DNA of 64,000 nucleotides from Lusitaniella coriacea LEGE 07157 (GCF_015207425.1 NZ_JADEWZ010000022.1:1-64000); one strand, 5' to 3'; numbered from the stretch's first letter, positions 7,685 through 16,310 are shown. The notes: a model not told the origin generated them from the letters alone. A program made the numbers and translations.

Positions 7685-8800
7685 TTATTCTTCAGGGCGA
7701 TTTTCAATTCTTTTGCGCGTTTGCTCCAATTCCTGAGCCAACAGCTTTTCATCGGGTAAAGTCATTTGATACTCAGCAGCCATTACCTTATTCGGTAAGC
7801 CTGCTAAAGCGTAATGAGCGACGGCCTCATCTTTTCTATTGCACAGAATTAGCCCAACCGGGGGATTCTCATCAGGATACATCCAGTGTTCTCGCGCATA
7901 GTTGAGATAGAGGTGCATTTGACCGACATCGGCATGGGTGAATTCTCCAAGTTTTAAGTCGATAATGATCAAACACCGCAGGCGGCGATGGAAAAACAAC
8001 AGATCGACGCGAAACCATTGGTCGCCAATCCGCAAGCGACGCTGACGGCCAAGAAAGGCAAAGTCTCGCCCCAACTCCAATAGAAAACTCTCAATATGCT
8101 GGATGAGTGCTTCCTCAAGGTCGCTCTCGGAATACTCGTCCTTGAGCGCGAGAAACTCCAATACAAACGGGTCTTTGATCTCTTCTTCAGGAGCAATCGC
8201 CTCACCATCTCTCCCTTTCTCCAACATCGCTGCCTTGTTGCGAGATAACAACGTTCGCTCGTAGAACTGAGTTGCCATCTGCCGTCGCAGTTGCCGAACT
8301 GACCATCCCCCTTGTAAGGCTTCAGCTTCATAGAAGGAGCGAGCCTCATTGGATTTGACCGAAAGCAATTGAACGTAATGGGACCAGGGTAGGGGGAATT
8401 TTCGGTCGAGGTCGGTCATCTCAGATTCCGCAGACACTGTCTGCGGAATTGACCAAAGTAAGTAAAAACGCCTCATCTGTTCGAGATTACGCTGAGAGAA
8501 ACCTCGACCAAACCGAGCTGTCAGGTCTTGAGACAGTCGCTCGACGAGTTGCTTGCCATATTTAGCCCTGCTTTCTCCTTTTTGCTCGGATTCGACAATT
8601 TGCCGTCCAATTTCCCAATAGGTTGCAGTCATAATGGAGTTGATGGAGCGAGCTGCCCTGCGGCGAGATGTTTCCATCAGCTCGACAACGGTTTTGAGCA
8701 TAATGAGGTAAGCCTCTTCAGTCTCGATTTTTTGGGGAAGGTTGTCTGGGGAATTTTTCGTCACACGCTGCTCCACATATTTGCACCTGTAGCGCCACAC
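7685..8800 (-). CDS. YhcG/DUF1016 family PD-(D/E)XK nuclease (second copy)
   Basis: A 371-residue member of the same family as the gene at 3085-4143, but a clearly different subgroup. The N-terminal domain shows RRRAARSINSIMTATYWEIG, FGRGFSQRNLEQMRRFYL and FPLPWSHYVQLLSV. The nuclease core (about 250-330) has WFRVDLLFFHRRLRCLIIID followed by LKLGEF, so the usual E-x-K is D-x-K here. The frame opens with a GTG at 8800, but an in-frame GTG at 8764 preceded by GGAG gives an N terminus nearer the family norm and is probably the true start. The gene lies between the CyRepA1 leader and a short integrase on the opposite strand. A role in DNA defence or plasmid maintenance is only inferred. Confidence 0.85.
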   Translation of the reverse strand: MWRYRCKYVEQRVTKNSPDNLPQKIETEEAYLIMLKTVVELMETSRRRAARSINSIMTATYWEIGRQIVESEQKGESRAKYGKQLVERLSQDLTARFGRGFSQRNLEQMRRFYLLWSIPQTVSAESEMTDLDRKFPLPWSHYVQLLSVKSNEARSFYEAEALQGGWSVRQLRRQMATQFYERTLLSRNKAAMLEKGRDGEAIAPEEEIKDPFVLEFLALKDEYSESDLEEALIQHIESFLLELGRDFAFLGRQRRLRIGDQWFRVDLLFFHRRLRCLIIIDLKLGEFTHADVGQMHLYLNYAREHWMYPDENPPVGLILCNRKDEAVAHYALAGLPNKVMAAEYQMTLPDEKLLAQELEQTRKRIENRPEE

Positions 8801-8891
8801 TATAGCGCAGTAGCGACAAGGAGCAATGTAATCCTCAATTTCATCGGCTCTCAGTACGCGGTAGACTAAAAGATTGTTGCCAGGGTTGCCC

Positions 8892-9560
8892 GTGAAAATT
8901 GACCGCCACGGTCAGGCAAAGATCTTAACGCTTGAAGAACTCGAACGACTCTTTAACAACGGCTTAACCAACAGTCGAGATCGCGCTCTGTTTGCCATCT
9001 GCCTTTATACTGCTTGCCGGATTCGGGAATGCTGCACGTTGCGAACGACGGACGTTTACGAGCGGAAAGGGGACGTGTTGCCCGAAATTATCTTTCGCAA
9101 AGGCAACACCAAAGGCAAGCTGGCCACTCGTGCCATTCCCGTGATTGAGGAGCTGCGCCGAATGCTGCTCGATTACTACCCTTCCCCTCGCACTTGGTTT
9201 CTCTTCCCTGGTCTCGCGCAAACTGGACACATCCACCCCGACTCGGCAGCAAGAATTTTTCGTCGTGCCTGTCAGCGCGTTAATATAATTGGCGCAAGCA
9301 CCCACAGCTTCAGGCGAACTGCATTGACTCAATTGAGTAACGAGGGGATTCCCCTGCGCGTAATACAAGAGGTATCGGGGCATCGTAATCTAGGAGAACT
9401 ACAGAAATACCTAGAAGTCAAACCCGAACAAGTGCGCGGTGCGGTTTCCGCTCTCTCGATGCTCTCGACTGCCGGAAAATCAAGATATGACGACACCCTG
9501 ACAGGGGAAGAAGAAAAGAGTGAGCAAGCGCGATCGCGCTCCTCGGATATTTCTCCTTAA
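8892..9560 (+). CDS. Short tyrosine recombinase/integrase (catalytic domain only)
   Basis: The protein of about 222 residues is a phage-integrase catalytic domain without the N-terminal SAM-like DNA-binding domain of XerC/D. The catalytic set is visible: arginine in TACRIRECCTL, histidine and arginine in THSFRRTALTQL, the second histidine in EVSGHRNLGEL and the tyrosine in LQKYLEV. I prefer the GTG at 8892, giving a start MKIDRHGQAKILT that fits related short integrases; the frame opens at a TTG at 8874. The C-terminal tail is charged, and its end carries a GCGATCGCGC HIP1 site. Such short integrases are common on cyanobacterial plasmids and may resolve multimers or move gene cassettes (inferred). 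Confidence 0.82.
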   Translation: MKIDRHGQAKILTLEELERLFNNGLTNSRDRALFAICLYTACRIRECCTLRTTDVYERKGDVLPEIIFRKGNTKGKLATRAIPVIEELRRMLLDYYPSPRTWFLFPGLAQTGHIHPDSAARIFRRACQRVNIIGASTHSFRRTALTQLSNEGIPLRVIQEVSGHRNLGELQKYLEVKPEQVRGAVSALSMLSTAGKSRYDDTLTGEEEKSEQARSRSSDISP

Positions 9561-9569
9561 CGGTTGTTC

Positions 9570-10388
9570 TCACACGGCAACCACCCCCAAAATCGCCTCA
9601 CAGGTCCTGTCAGGATGCGCGTTGAACATTTTCCGAATGTTTGAGCGTAACAACTCAAGATTCAAGTCCACTCCCTTGACTTTTTGAGGAATGCCCAGAA
9701 TGGAAGATACTTTCCTTGCAGCTCGCAGTGGCAACGTTCTCAGCAACTGTACTGCTTTGATAGAACTCTCCACTTGATTCCATGCAGGAAGAATATCGGC
9801 GAAGGTCAGTTGCTGGCAGTTGGGCGATTTGAACAGCTCCGCTCCCTTCTCCCACAACACATTCCAACGCTCCCGATACTCGCTGCCGATGCGCTCGCAC
9901 CAGTAGCCGACCCATCGCTTGACTGAGGGAAAAACAGTATTCTGCTTCATTTCGCTCACTTCATACTCCGTCACATCAAACAATTCCAACTGACGGACTT
10001 CAATTTGATGGCTGTGATACTTGAGCAAGCCCTGTTCTGCCATATAAAAAAGTCGCCGTAACTCACACACATCAGATGAGGGCTTTGTTTCAAGACGTTC
10101 CTGCTCGTCGCAGAACCGATTAAACAGGTCTAATCCTTCAAAAATGAGATCTGCAACTTTCCAAGCAATGCGAGCCAGGGCATCGTTTACCCGTTTCTTG
10201 GTCGCAGCATTAGAACCATTCCAAAAAATGCTATGCCAAGTTTGATAATAGTTCTGGGCAAGTTCCGCCCCTCGGCTCACCCGTTCGTGTAGGGTCGTCA
10301 AAATCTGACTGTCATAATCTAAATCTAACTTTTCAATAGTGGTCTTGGCACAAGCCAAAGGCGACCAGATGGGAACTAACATTGTCAT
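9570..10388 (-). CDS. Hypothetical protein with C-terminal SAP/Rho_N-like domain
   Basis: This 272-residue protein is mostly helical with no known enzymatic motif. Its last 60 residues (about 210-272) match the C terminus of the neighbouring gene at 10773-11192. The shared pattern is LxLRxARKVxSxLGIxQKVxG, then D-x-x-L, L-R-x-x-I and a final I-x-x-V. The pattern resembles SAP/Rho_N-like nucleic-acid binding modules, but this is only a visual impression. The start ATG has AGGAG about nine bases upstream. The gene ends 9 bases from the convergent integrase. Function unknown. Confidence 0.7.
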   Translation of the reverse strand: MTMLVPIWSPLACAKTTIEKLDLDYDSQILTTLHERVSRGAELAQNYYQTWHSIFWNGSNAATKKRVNDALARIAWKVADLIFEGLDLFNRFCDEQERLETKPSSDVCELRRLFYMAEQGLLKYHSHQIEVRQLELFDVTEYEVSEMKQNTVFPSVKRWVGYWCERIGSEYRERWNVLWEKGAELFKSPNCQQLTFADILPAWNQVESSIKAVQLLRTLPLRAARKVSSILGIPQKVKGVDLNLELLRSNIRKMFNAHPDRTCEAILGVVAV

Positions 10389-10444
10389 TGTTCTTTGCTC
10401 CTGGGAAATAGAGTGAGATGATTTGGGTCATGAATGTATGGGTC

Positions 10445-10495
<51 letters not shown>

Positions 10496-10547
10496 GAGTT
10501 GGATAACTCGTTGAGTTTTGCGATGGAGTGGATAGAAAACCTTAGAG

Positions 10548-10698
10548 TTGCCCGAATCTCTCAAGCTTTTGATGGCAGGAGGCAGATGGCAGAAGGGGAG
10601 GAGAGTTTGTTTCCCTCTTACTCCATCACACCAAAACTCAATTTTCCCTAATTGCCAATTGTTTGACTGCCCTCTTTTGACCTCAGAGATTCGGGCAA
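10548..10698. repeat. Spaced 14-bp inverted repeat
   Basis: TTGCCCGAATCTCT at 10548-10561 is repeated in inverted orientation as AGAGATTCGGGCAA at 10685-10698. The 123 bases between carry a heptamer repeat and no ORF I can support. The pair could bound a small non-autonomous element; no target-site duplication was evident. Confidence 0.45.
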
Positions 10699-10717
10699 GC
10701 AGAGTAACCGAAAACGG

Positions 10718-10760
10718 GAAAGTCAGGCAGGGTATGAATAATGAATAGTGCCTGACTTTC
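10718..10760 (-). terminator. 12-bp hairpin downstream of the 139-residue protein gene
   Basis: GAAAGTCAGGCA at 10718-10729 pairs perfectly with TGCCTGACTTTC at 10749-10760 across a 19-base loop. It sits 12 bases past the stop of the gene at 10773-11192, as expected for a transcript end, but only a short T run (TTTT) follows on the minus strand. Confidence 0.45.
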
Positions 10761-10772
10761 TCCTCGTGGCGT

Positions 10773-11192
10773 TTAGGCAACGCCCAAAACCTCATAAATA
10801 ACAGGGACAACGTTTTGCGGCTCCTCCTCTAACCGCTTCTTAATTTGTGCGCGTAGCCATGACAATGGCTGGTCTTTACCCCGAACCTTTTGCTTTATCC
10901 CCAACCGAGATGCAACCTTCCTCGCGGGTCGCAGTTGAAGCGTGTCAAGCTCGACTCCCTTGAGAAGTTCTTCAAGGGACGGCTCCTGGGTCGCAACTTG
11001 AACCTTCTGTGCTTCAGCCTCTTCATCTGGGTCGGGTTCGACAGAGAATGTATCTCGCAGAACCGAAAGCGACAACGCAGGGTTGCTGTCCTCTGTAACA
11101 GAACGGCTGACCTGCGTATCGGGAGTGATGAGCCAGCAGAAAAAGCTGAAATAAACCAAAAACAAAAATGTGGCGAGAAAAAAGTCTTCCAT
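10773..11192 (-). CDS. Small membrane-anchored protein with the shared SAP/Rho_N-like C-terminal domain
   Basis: The 139-residue protein starts with a single hydrophobic segment (about residues 5-24, rich in F, L and W), then a variable acidic region. It ends in the same domain as the product of 9570-10388 (LQLRPARKVASRLGIKQKVRGKD...). The product is therefore predicted to sit in the membrane with a C-terminal basic module, perhaps for nucleic acid binding. The function is unknown. It is transcribed away from the RHH gene at 11394, and the space between holds a repeated ATATATATGCTA motif. Confidence 0.65.
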   Translation of the reverse strand: MEDFFLATFLFLVYFSFFCWLITPDTQVSRSVTEDSNPALSLSVLRDTFSVEPDPDEEAEAQKVQVATQEPSLEELLKGVELDTLQLRPARKVASRLGIKQKVRGKDQPLSWLRAQIKKRLEEEPQNVVPVIYEVLGVA

Positions 11193-11262
11193 GATTAAAA
11201 ACCTTGAATGTGTAGCGACTAGAGGGAAGTGAAGTGTTATCCCTTTATAAGGTCATAGTAAC

Positions 11263-11359
11263 ATATATATGCTAATACAGTCACATTTAGCCCATCATCG
11301 TTTCCGATCGGTTCAAAGGGAAAGATTAGTCGATGTTATCTATCTATATATATATGCTA
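11263..11359. promoter_or_regulatory. Duplicated ATATATATGCTA motif in a divergent intergenic region
   Basis: ATATATATGCTA occurs at 11263-11274 and again, with two extra bases, at 11346-11359. The region is AT-rich and lies between genes transcribed outwards (10773-11192 minus, 11394-11762 plus). It is a plausible operator pair for the RHH protein encoded next door. Confidence 0.35.
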
Positions 11360-11393
11360 GGGTTTAGATTTATGGGTTCTCTACTTTTGGTAA

Positions 11394-11762
11394 ATGACTG
11401 ACTACAATCTTGAGAATGTCCCACCTCAACTGCGACCTGCTTCCGCAGCATTGATAGAGAAAAAAGGGAAAGGTTTAGGAATTAAAAACAAACAAAATCC
11501 TGTCTGTGTCATGTTGCCGCCACAGATAGATAAAATCGTAAAAGCACTTCCCAATCGGTCAGAATTTATTCGTGCTGCCATTATCGAAAAGTTAGCAAGG
11601 GAAGAGGGAGAGATAGCATCTCCTGTACTAGCTAATCTTGAGGAGATACGCGATCGCGTCCTAATGACCCAACCGCCGCGAGAACGCAAAAAGCTCAAAG
11701 CCTTGCTGGACGCATTTATTACTGAAATTAAAGAAGAGCAGGGGGGCAAGGAGGGAAAATAG
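11394..11762 (+). CDS. Ribbon-helix-helix-type DNA-binding protein
   Basis: Residues about 35-72 of this 122-residue protein fit a ribbon-helix-helix fold. A short strand (VCVMLPP) is followed by QIDKIVKAL, then PNRSEFIRAAIIEKLAREEG. The C-terminal half is a charged helix (PPRERKKLKALLDAFITEIK). Such proteins usually bind operators as dimers and control copy number or neighbouring genes. The gene lies next to an AT-rich region with duplicated motifs. It contains a HIP1-type CGCGATCGCG. The specific target is unknown. Confidence 0.68.
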   Translation: MTDYNLENVPPQLRPASAALIEKKGKGLGIKNKQNPVCVMLPPQIDKIVKALPNRSEFIRAAIIEKLAREEGEIASPVLANLEEIRDRVLMTQPPRERKKLKALLDAFITEIKEEQGGKEGK

Positions 11763-11813
11763 AATAAGGCTCCCCCTCAATTAAGGTTTGAGACCCTTAC
11801 ATGGAAAACCCTC

Positions 11814-12200
11814 ATGAGAAGTTACCAGAACCTACACATCTACCAACTTGCTTCAGAAGTAGCCAAAGTAATCTTTGAACTCTTCAAGAAATTCCCTGTA
11901 GAAGAGAAAGATTCCTTAACCGCTCCGATTCGCCATGCTTCCCATTCCGTGTGCGCCAACTTAGCAGAAGCTTGGGAAAAGCGCCACGACGAAGCCACGT
12001 TTATCGCTCAACTCAATGATTGCGAAGCGAAAGCGGCTGGAGTGCAAACTTGGATAGATTTTGCGTTCAATTGCAACTACTTGGATAGGGAAACCAGCAG
12101 AGAACTTCAGGCAAAATACAATCAAATCCTGAGTGGATTAGTCAGTATGGCGAACAAACCCGCATCTTGGTTGATGAAGCCGGGAAACGACTCCCACTAG
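11814..12200 (+). CDS. Four-helix bundle protein (23S rRNA intervening-sequence family)
   Basis: The 128-residue protein matches the four-helix bundle family. It opens with YQNLHIYQLASEVAKVIFEL, then FKKFPVEEKDSLTAPIRHAS and HSVCANLAEAWEKR, and later CEAKAAGVQTWIDFAFNCNYLDRE. Members form pentameric bundles; some are encoded in 23S rRNA inserts and others near diversity-generating or mobile elements. The biochemical role is mostly unknown. No rRNA is near it here. It follows the RHH gene by about 50 bases on the same strand and may be cotranscribed. Confidence 0.82.
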   Translation: MRSYQNLHIYQLASEVAKVIFELFKKFPVEEKDSLTAPIRHASHSVCANLAEAWEKRHDEATFIAQLNDCEAKAAGVQTWIDFAFNCNYLDRETSRELQAKYNQILSGLVSMANKPASWLMKPGNDSH

Positions 12201-12445
12201 CACCCCCGCTCAAAAAAAAATATCCTCTCTCGCCGCTACGCTCCAGATTACTCAACCTCTCAGGCTTCACGGTTCCCAGGTGCGAATCCGTAGATTCTTT
12301 AGGGTTTAACCTTAGCTGCTACTTGTCCAGCGGGCAATGAATTTTTCAGCCAGTTGGCGATAGCGAATCGAGTGACCGCTCGGTTCGTTAACGTTTCTTC
12401 GCCAGTCAGTTCTGGAGCGGTCGCTCGACAACTGGTAACTTTATC

Positions 12446-12557
12446 AATTCGCAACAGGTCGATTGGACATGGCGAGGAAAACTGAGGGGCTGTGTTTTGA
12501 GGTTTCCTCAAAACCCTGTACGCCCCGTCGCCGTCCCTCGACCTCAATTCGCAATTA
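12446..12557. repeat. Palindromic repeat element, copy A (interrupted)
   Basis: The sequence starts AATTCGCAACAGGTCGA, continues ATGGCGAGG and ends TCCCTCGACCTCAATTCGCAATTA. The same segments occur in reverse orientation in the perfect hairpin at 20344-20384 and its flanks. Copy A carries about 40 extra bases in the loop. The rest of the 12201-12714 gap holds a heptamer repeat and no gene I can support. Confidence 0.55.
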
Positions 12558-12714
12558 CCAATTGGGATTGAGATGGGCAGATGGGCAGTGGTGAAGAGAG
12601 CGATCTATCTCTACTGCCTACTGCCAATTTCCTACTGCCTGATGATGGGAGTGAGATGGGCAGCGAACAATTACCAAACGGCTTGTCGATTGGGGCATAA
12701 TTGTCTTTTCACAA

Positions 12715-12900
12715 TCAAGGCGATCGCGCGTGGGACTGGCTCTCATCTTTTAGCTGCTTTTTCTGGGCTTCAAGTTGAGCAAGCCGCTCTTTAATCAGAA
12801 CTCTGAGCTTGGCAGATAAAGGAAGTTCGCCCCAAGCCAGATCGTTGCGGCAGTTTTCAACCTGCTCCTCAAGATCGTCGATCTCCAATGAAATTCCCAT
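12715..12900 (-). CDS. Small charged hypothetical protein
   Basis: The 61-residue reading frame from the ATG at 12900 encodes a helical, charged protein (EIDDLEEQVENCRNDLAWGE, then LRVLIKERLAQLEAQKKQLK). The frame extends to a TTG inside an AATTCGCAATT repeat, which is not a credible start. It lies 20 bases past the end of the 195-residue protein gene and on the same strand, so it probably belongs to that operon. I do not recognise the family. Confidence 0.45.
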   Translation of the reverse strand: MGISLEIDDLEEQVENCRNDLAWGELPLSAKLRVLIKERLAQLEAQKKQLKDESQSHARSP

Positions 12901-12920
12901 GACAATTCGCAATTGGAAGG

Positions 12921-13508
12921 TTAGCGAAGAAAATCATCAACAGCTTGACGAGTTTCAGCATCAAGTCCCTTGAATTCTGATGGATTGTTACTCGTTGCAG
13001 GATTGCCAGGAGATCCCACAGAAGTCATCACCAAGCGCTCATTGCCGACAGTGACGCTAGAAGGTGGTTGCTCTTGTCCCTCTGAACGAGACTGCACGTA
13101 AACATTCGCAATCCCCGGTTTCGCCACCTTCCACGTTGCACTCGTCAACCGTCCAGCCGCATTGCCAGCGCGGTTTTGGAGCGGTTCGTCAGCCGCGATG
13201 CGAGTCGGGAAGAAATGAGCGGTGACAGCAGAAACAATGAAGCCCAAAGCCAGAATAGGGGTCATAATTAACCCCACCAGAAAGATCGTTCCTTTCCCTT
13301 TATTCCGCGCCCAAGACTTGCGGCTGATAGTTAATCCGTCAATCACTCCCTCTGGAGAGCCTGACAGAATTTCAGTTGCCTGATGCACTGCTTGACCGTG
13401 GAATTGGCGCATCATCTCCCAATTCATCAGTGCATTGGGGTTATAGGGCTGTCCTGTTTGGTCGTGAGGATGCCCTTGAGATTGAGATGAGGCATATCGG
13501 TTTGCCAT
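12921..13508 (-). CDS. Single-pass membrane hypothetical protein
   Basis: This 195-residue protein has a polar, glutamine-rich N terminus, one strong membrane segment at about residues 74-97 (TIFLVGLIMTPILALGFIVS) and a polar C-terminal domain. AGGAG lies ten bases before the ATG. It shares strand and spacing with the ATPase and membrane genes upstream (13899-16168). The set resembles a membrane-linked DNA-transfer module, and this gene is likely a structural partner (inference). No known domain was recognised. Confidence 0.65.
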   Translation of the reverse strand: MANRYASSQSQGHPHDQTGQPYNPNALMNWEMMRQFHGQAVHQATEILSGSPEGVIDGLTISRKSWARNKGKGTIFLVGLIMTPILALGFIVSAVTAHFFPTRIAADEPLQNRAGNAAGRLTSATWKVAKPGIANVYVQSRSEGQEQPPSSVTVGNERLVMTSVGSPGNPATSNNPSEFKGLDAETRQAVDDFLR

Positions 13509-13619
13509 AACGAAATTACTCCTGATACGAAGAACGGATGGATGGTTGGGGAAACTCCCCAGAGCATTGAGTCGGTACTGCCCCGACTACAGCCGCTTGT
13601 TCGGACGCAATGCTAGAAA

Positions 13620-13735
13620 TTAAGGCAGGTGGCAGAGGGCAGAAGAAGGATGATGGCAAAAGTTCTCTTATTTGGAAAAGGCTTTCCTTCTGCCACCTGC
13701 CCTCTTCCCTCTGCCTTCAAGGGCTTCGTCCTCTT
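13620..13735. repeat. Inverted heptamer-repeat cluster
   Basis: Purine-rich GGCAGGT/GGCAGAG heptamers at about 13624-13645 face pyrimidine-rich CTGCCAC/CTGCCCT heptamers at about 13688-13718. The two could pair into a long imperfect hairpin. Part of the 390-base gap between 13509 and 13898. Confidence 0.6.
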
Positions 13736-13755
13736 GTCACATCAGAAAAGAATTC

Positions 13756-13891
13756 TGTCCCGTCACGCCCTGTGACAACGCGCTAACAAGGTTTTTCACG
13801 AATAAGTCCCGTGGGTCTGTCACGTCTTGGGCAGAATGTCCCGTTGTCCCGTCCCGTCACAAACGCTCTGACAACCATTTCAGGGCGTGAC
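13756..13891. repeat. Clustered TGTCCCGT / GTCACG motifs
   Basis: TGTCCCGT or AGTCCCGT occurs at about 13756, 13805, 13838 and 13845, and GTCCCGTCAC at about 13850. GTCACGCCCTG (13762-13772) is repeated inverted as CAGGGCGTGAC (13881-13891). The density suggests binding sites for a protein, for example an origin, a transfer origin or an operator. It lies between the membrane ATPase gene and the 195-residue membrane protein gene. Confidence 0.45.
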
Positions 13892-13898
13892 AACCCCT

Positions 13899-15425
13899 CT
13901 AAGAGCTTTCTTCTTGAGATGTGACAAACGATAAATTCGACCCTTCTCCCTGGCAGTAACCTTTCCCTAACGCTTCTAACTCCCGAAATGCAGAACGAAT
14001 GGTTTCAGCATCAAGATTGCGAAGAATATTGAGAGATGCCCGTTGCACGTCTCGCGCTTTAATCGGCTCGCTGCGTTCAAAAGCCAGTTTCAAAATGGCT
14101 TGTAAGTGAGTTGAAAGGGATTCAGAATCCATCAGGTTATCGAGTTGCACTGCTAAATCTGCATAGCGAGAGGAAGATGCAGGTGCAGTTGAATAGGGAG
14201 GTGTGGAATAGTGCTGTTCTGGAGAAGTAGGGAAAGGAGACTGATGGATTTCGGGAAAGTATTGATACAGCGCCATTGCCCTGAGCCAAGCAGGAATTTC
14301 GATGGAAAACTGTTCGGGTTTGCCATTAGCGTCTTTCGAGAGTCCCTTCAAAAAGCCTTTGCCTGACGGTATTGCTCGTCCAGTGACACTGCGCTGGGCA
14401 AGGAGATGAATCTGAATACAACCGTTCTCAAACATCTCGTCGGTTCCCGTCGTACCGCCTTTAGCAGTCTTCGTTCTTCCATGCGAGATGAGAATCGGAA
14501 ACTCATCGGTCTTCTGGCTTTCAGCCGTAACAGACTTGATAAAGTCAAATTCTTTCGTTTTCTGGCAAGTACAGTTTTCTTCGTATTGGGTAAACTCGTC
14601 CCAAATAGTCGTAATGGGTTGTTTTTGGTAAGGATTGGATTTAAGCCGTTTTCTATAGGCAACAAGACGAGCATCAATCGCTTCATAATCAAAGTCACTA
14701 CCAAAGACGGAAAAACAGGGAAGCCAGCTATTGAGATGTTCGTGGGGGTCAGAGACTTCCACGGAGTGAAACAAAAAGAGCATTCGGAGCAGAGCAATAA
14801 TCTGTGCCAGCTCGGTTTTACCCGATTGTTGTTCGCCCCAAATCAGAACGGGGGTGGCTTCTAACAGTTGTAGAATCCAGGCGCTAGGGGAGTTGGCAAG
14901 GTATTGGAACAGTTGCAATCGGCGTTGCTCAAAATCTCCAGACCCTGACGGGTAACAATTCGCAATTGGGAAGACTTGAGCAGGAGAGTAAGGAAGTCCG
15001 CTTTGTGAGGAAGCAGGGGGAGAATTGGAACCCATCTGCCATCTGCCATCTGCCGCCTGCCCTACTCTCGGAAGGGCTGATGCAGAAGCGTTAGAAGCCG
15101 GTGCAAGAAGGAACGGTGGAACGGCGGTAGACGGTTGTTCCTCTTGACCGAAAAAGCTCCAGACCACGCCCCCCGTACCGATGACGGCAAACCACACAGA
15201 AGCGCGAACCAGCAAACCTGCAAGGGGATGTCGTGCGGATTTGGTCGCGATCTCAATCTCAGCAGGCGCACTGGGGTCGTTGAGAGCGCGGTCTACAGAT
15301 TCAAGAGTTTGTCCGATAGTCTCTTCGGTCTGTGATTTATATTGTGGAAATGCTAAAAGGCAGCAGATTAGGGCAAGTCCGTAGCCGCCACCGATGGTAA
15401 GTTTTTTGATGAGTACGGTATTCAT
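13899..15425 (-). CDS. Membrane-anchored P-loop ATPase
   Basis: The 508-residue protein has two N-terminal membrane segments (about 8-27 and 72-92), a low-complexity linker, then a P-loop domain. Walker A is GEQQSGKTE near residues 197-205 and a Walker B-like TTIWDEFTQYE lies about 90 residues later. A RSVTGRAIPSG segment resembles a sensor or finger region. The last 80 residues look like a winged helix. The order (two membrane segments, then ATPase) resembles coupling or FtsK/VirD4-like pumps, but it is shorter, so I call it only a membrane ATPase. Its start overlaps the stop of the upstream gene by four bases (ATGA). The linker at about residues 122-160 is encoded by a CTGCC heptamer repeat and an AATTCGCAATTG repeat, an in-frame invasion of the gene. 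Confidence 0.7.
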   Translation of the reverse strand: MNTVLIKKLTIGGGYGLALICCLLAFPQYKSQTEETIGQTLESVDRALNDPSAPAEIEIATKSARHPLAGLLVRASVWFAVIGTGGVVWSFFGQEEQPSTAVPPFLLAPASNASASALPRVGQAADGRWQMGSNSPPASSQSGLPYSPAQVFPIANCYPSGSGDFEQRRLQLFQYLANSPSAWILQLLEATPVLIWGEQQSGKTELAQIIALLRMLFLFHSVEVSDPHEHLNSWLPCFSVFGSDFDYEAIDARLVAYRKRLKSNPYQKQPITTIWDEFTQYEENCTCQKTKEFDFIKSVTAESQKTDEFPILISHGRTKTAKGGTTGTDEMFENGCIQIHLLAQRSVTGRAIPSGKGFLKGLSKDANGKPEQFSIEIPAWLRAMALYQYFPEIHQSPFPTSPEQHYSTPPYSTAPASSSRYADLAVQLDNLMDSESLSTHLQAILKLAFERSEPIKARDVQRASLNILRNLDAETIRSAFRELEALGKGYCQGEGSNLSFVTSQEESS

Positions 15426-16168
15426 CGTCTTTTGGGATGGGGTTCATTGGAACGATTAGGAAGCTCGCTGTCATACTCATAGAATTCGCCCAAGTTATCC
15501 AGTGCGGTATTACTGGTGCGGTCGGTTCCCAGGTACAGCGCAATGTCACTTTCTGCTTTCTCGAAAATCCGCAGAATGATCCCCCGACTCGGTACTGGTG
15601 CAGTTTTTGGAGAACCGAGCCGCGCATCAACTAAGGCTTGGTACTGGCTAATTGCACCGATAATGGCAGCATTGCGCTGGCTTTCTGGGAGTGCGTAGGC
15701 TTTTTCCAAGTCGCGGTTAATGTTTCGCGCAAAACTTCCCAAACAGACCAGTTGAGGTTTCTGGTTGCAAGTTTCAACCTGGGAATTGCTCATGTATTCT
15801 GAAGCCTTGGCGCGGTAGCGCAACGCTTCTTCACCCGTGACAATCTCTTCGGCGTAGTCGAGCCAGAGGCGAACTTGAGTCAGGCAATCTTGGATGGTGC
15901 GTCCACTGTCGGTAGCGCAGTAGTTGAGATCGGCAAGCCAAGTGAGATCGCGCTCTGGGGCTTTGGGACGAGAAATGGGAATGGTTAAGAGTTCCGATGT
16001 CTGGGTATCGCTCACAATCAGCGTGGCAGCAATGGTACCGCCAATGGTGATTGCACCCAAACTGAGACTCGCAGCAAGTTTCCATGTCCAGGGGCGTTTT
16101 TTGCAGAAGTTCCAAATTATGGAGTACCAAGAACGCTGCTCTTTTGGCGTTTGAGGCAGAGAGGTCAT
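15422..16168 (-). CDS. Membrane-anchored hypothetical protein, partner of the ATPase
   Basis: The 248-residue protein has one membrane segment at about residues 32-53 and a helical domain outside it with four cysteines (NYCATDSG, IQDCLTQ, ETCNQ, LVCLGSF). The cysteines could form disulfides if that domain is periplasmic. Translation is coupled to the ATPase by the ATGA overlap, so the two probably act together. No domain family was recognised. Confidence 0.65.
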   Translation of the reverse strand: MTSLPQTPKEQRSWYSIIWNFCKKRPWTWKLAASLSLGAITIGGTIAATLIVSDTQTSELLTIPISRPKAPERDLTWLADLNYCATDSGRTIQDCLTQVRLWLDYAEEIVTGEEALRYRAKASEYMSNSQVETCNQKPQLVCLGSFARNINRDLEKAYALPESQRNAAIIGAISQYQALVDARLGSPKTAPVPSRGIILRIFEKAESDIALYLGTDRTSNTALDNLGEFYEYDSELPNRSNEPHPKRR

Positions 16169-16173
16169 TTTTC

Positions 16174-16310
16174 AATTCGCAATTAACAATTCGCAATTGA
16201 AGAGGCAATTGGCAGGTAGGCAGTGGGCAGTAGGAAGCTCGCTTCGCTGGGGAGCGGGGGAGGTCGTTAAACCTTCTGCCATCTGCCGTCTGCCTCCTGC
16301 CTTATAAAGC
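16174..16310. repeat. AATTCGCAATT and heptamer repeats
   Basis: Two AATTCGCAATT units near 16174-16200 are followed by GGCAGGTAGGCAGTGGGCAG-type heptamers and, near 16277-16305, by CTGCCATCTGCCGTCTGCCT heptamers in the other orientation. This fills the gap between two minus-strand genes. Confidence 0.65.

Noticed and set aside
12299-12547. 82-residue minus-strand frame
   Set aside because: Lies in a repeat-rich region that includes palindromic repeat copy A; no ribosome binding site or recognisable domain.
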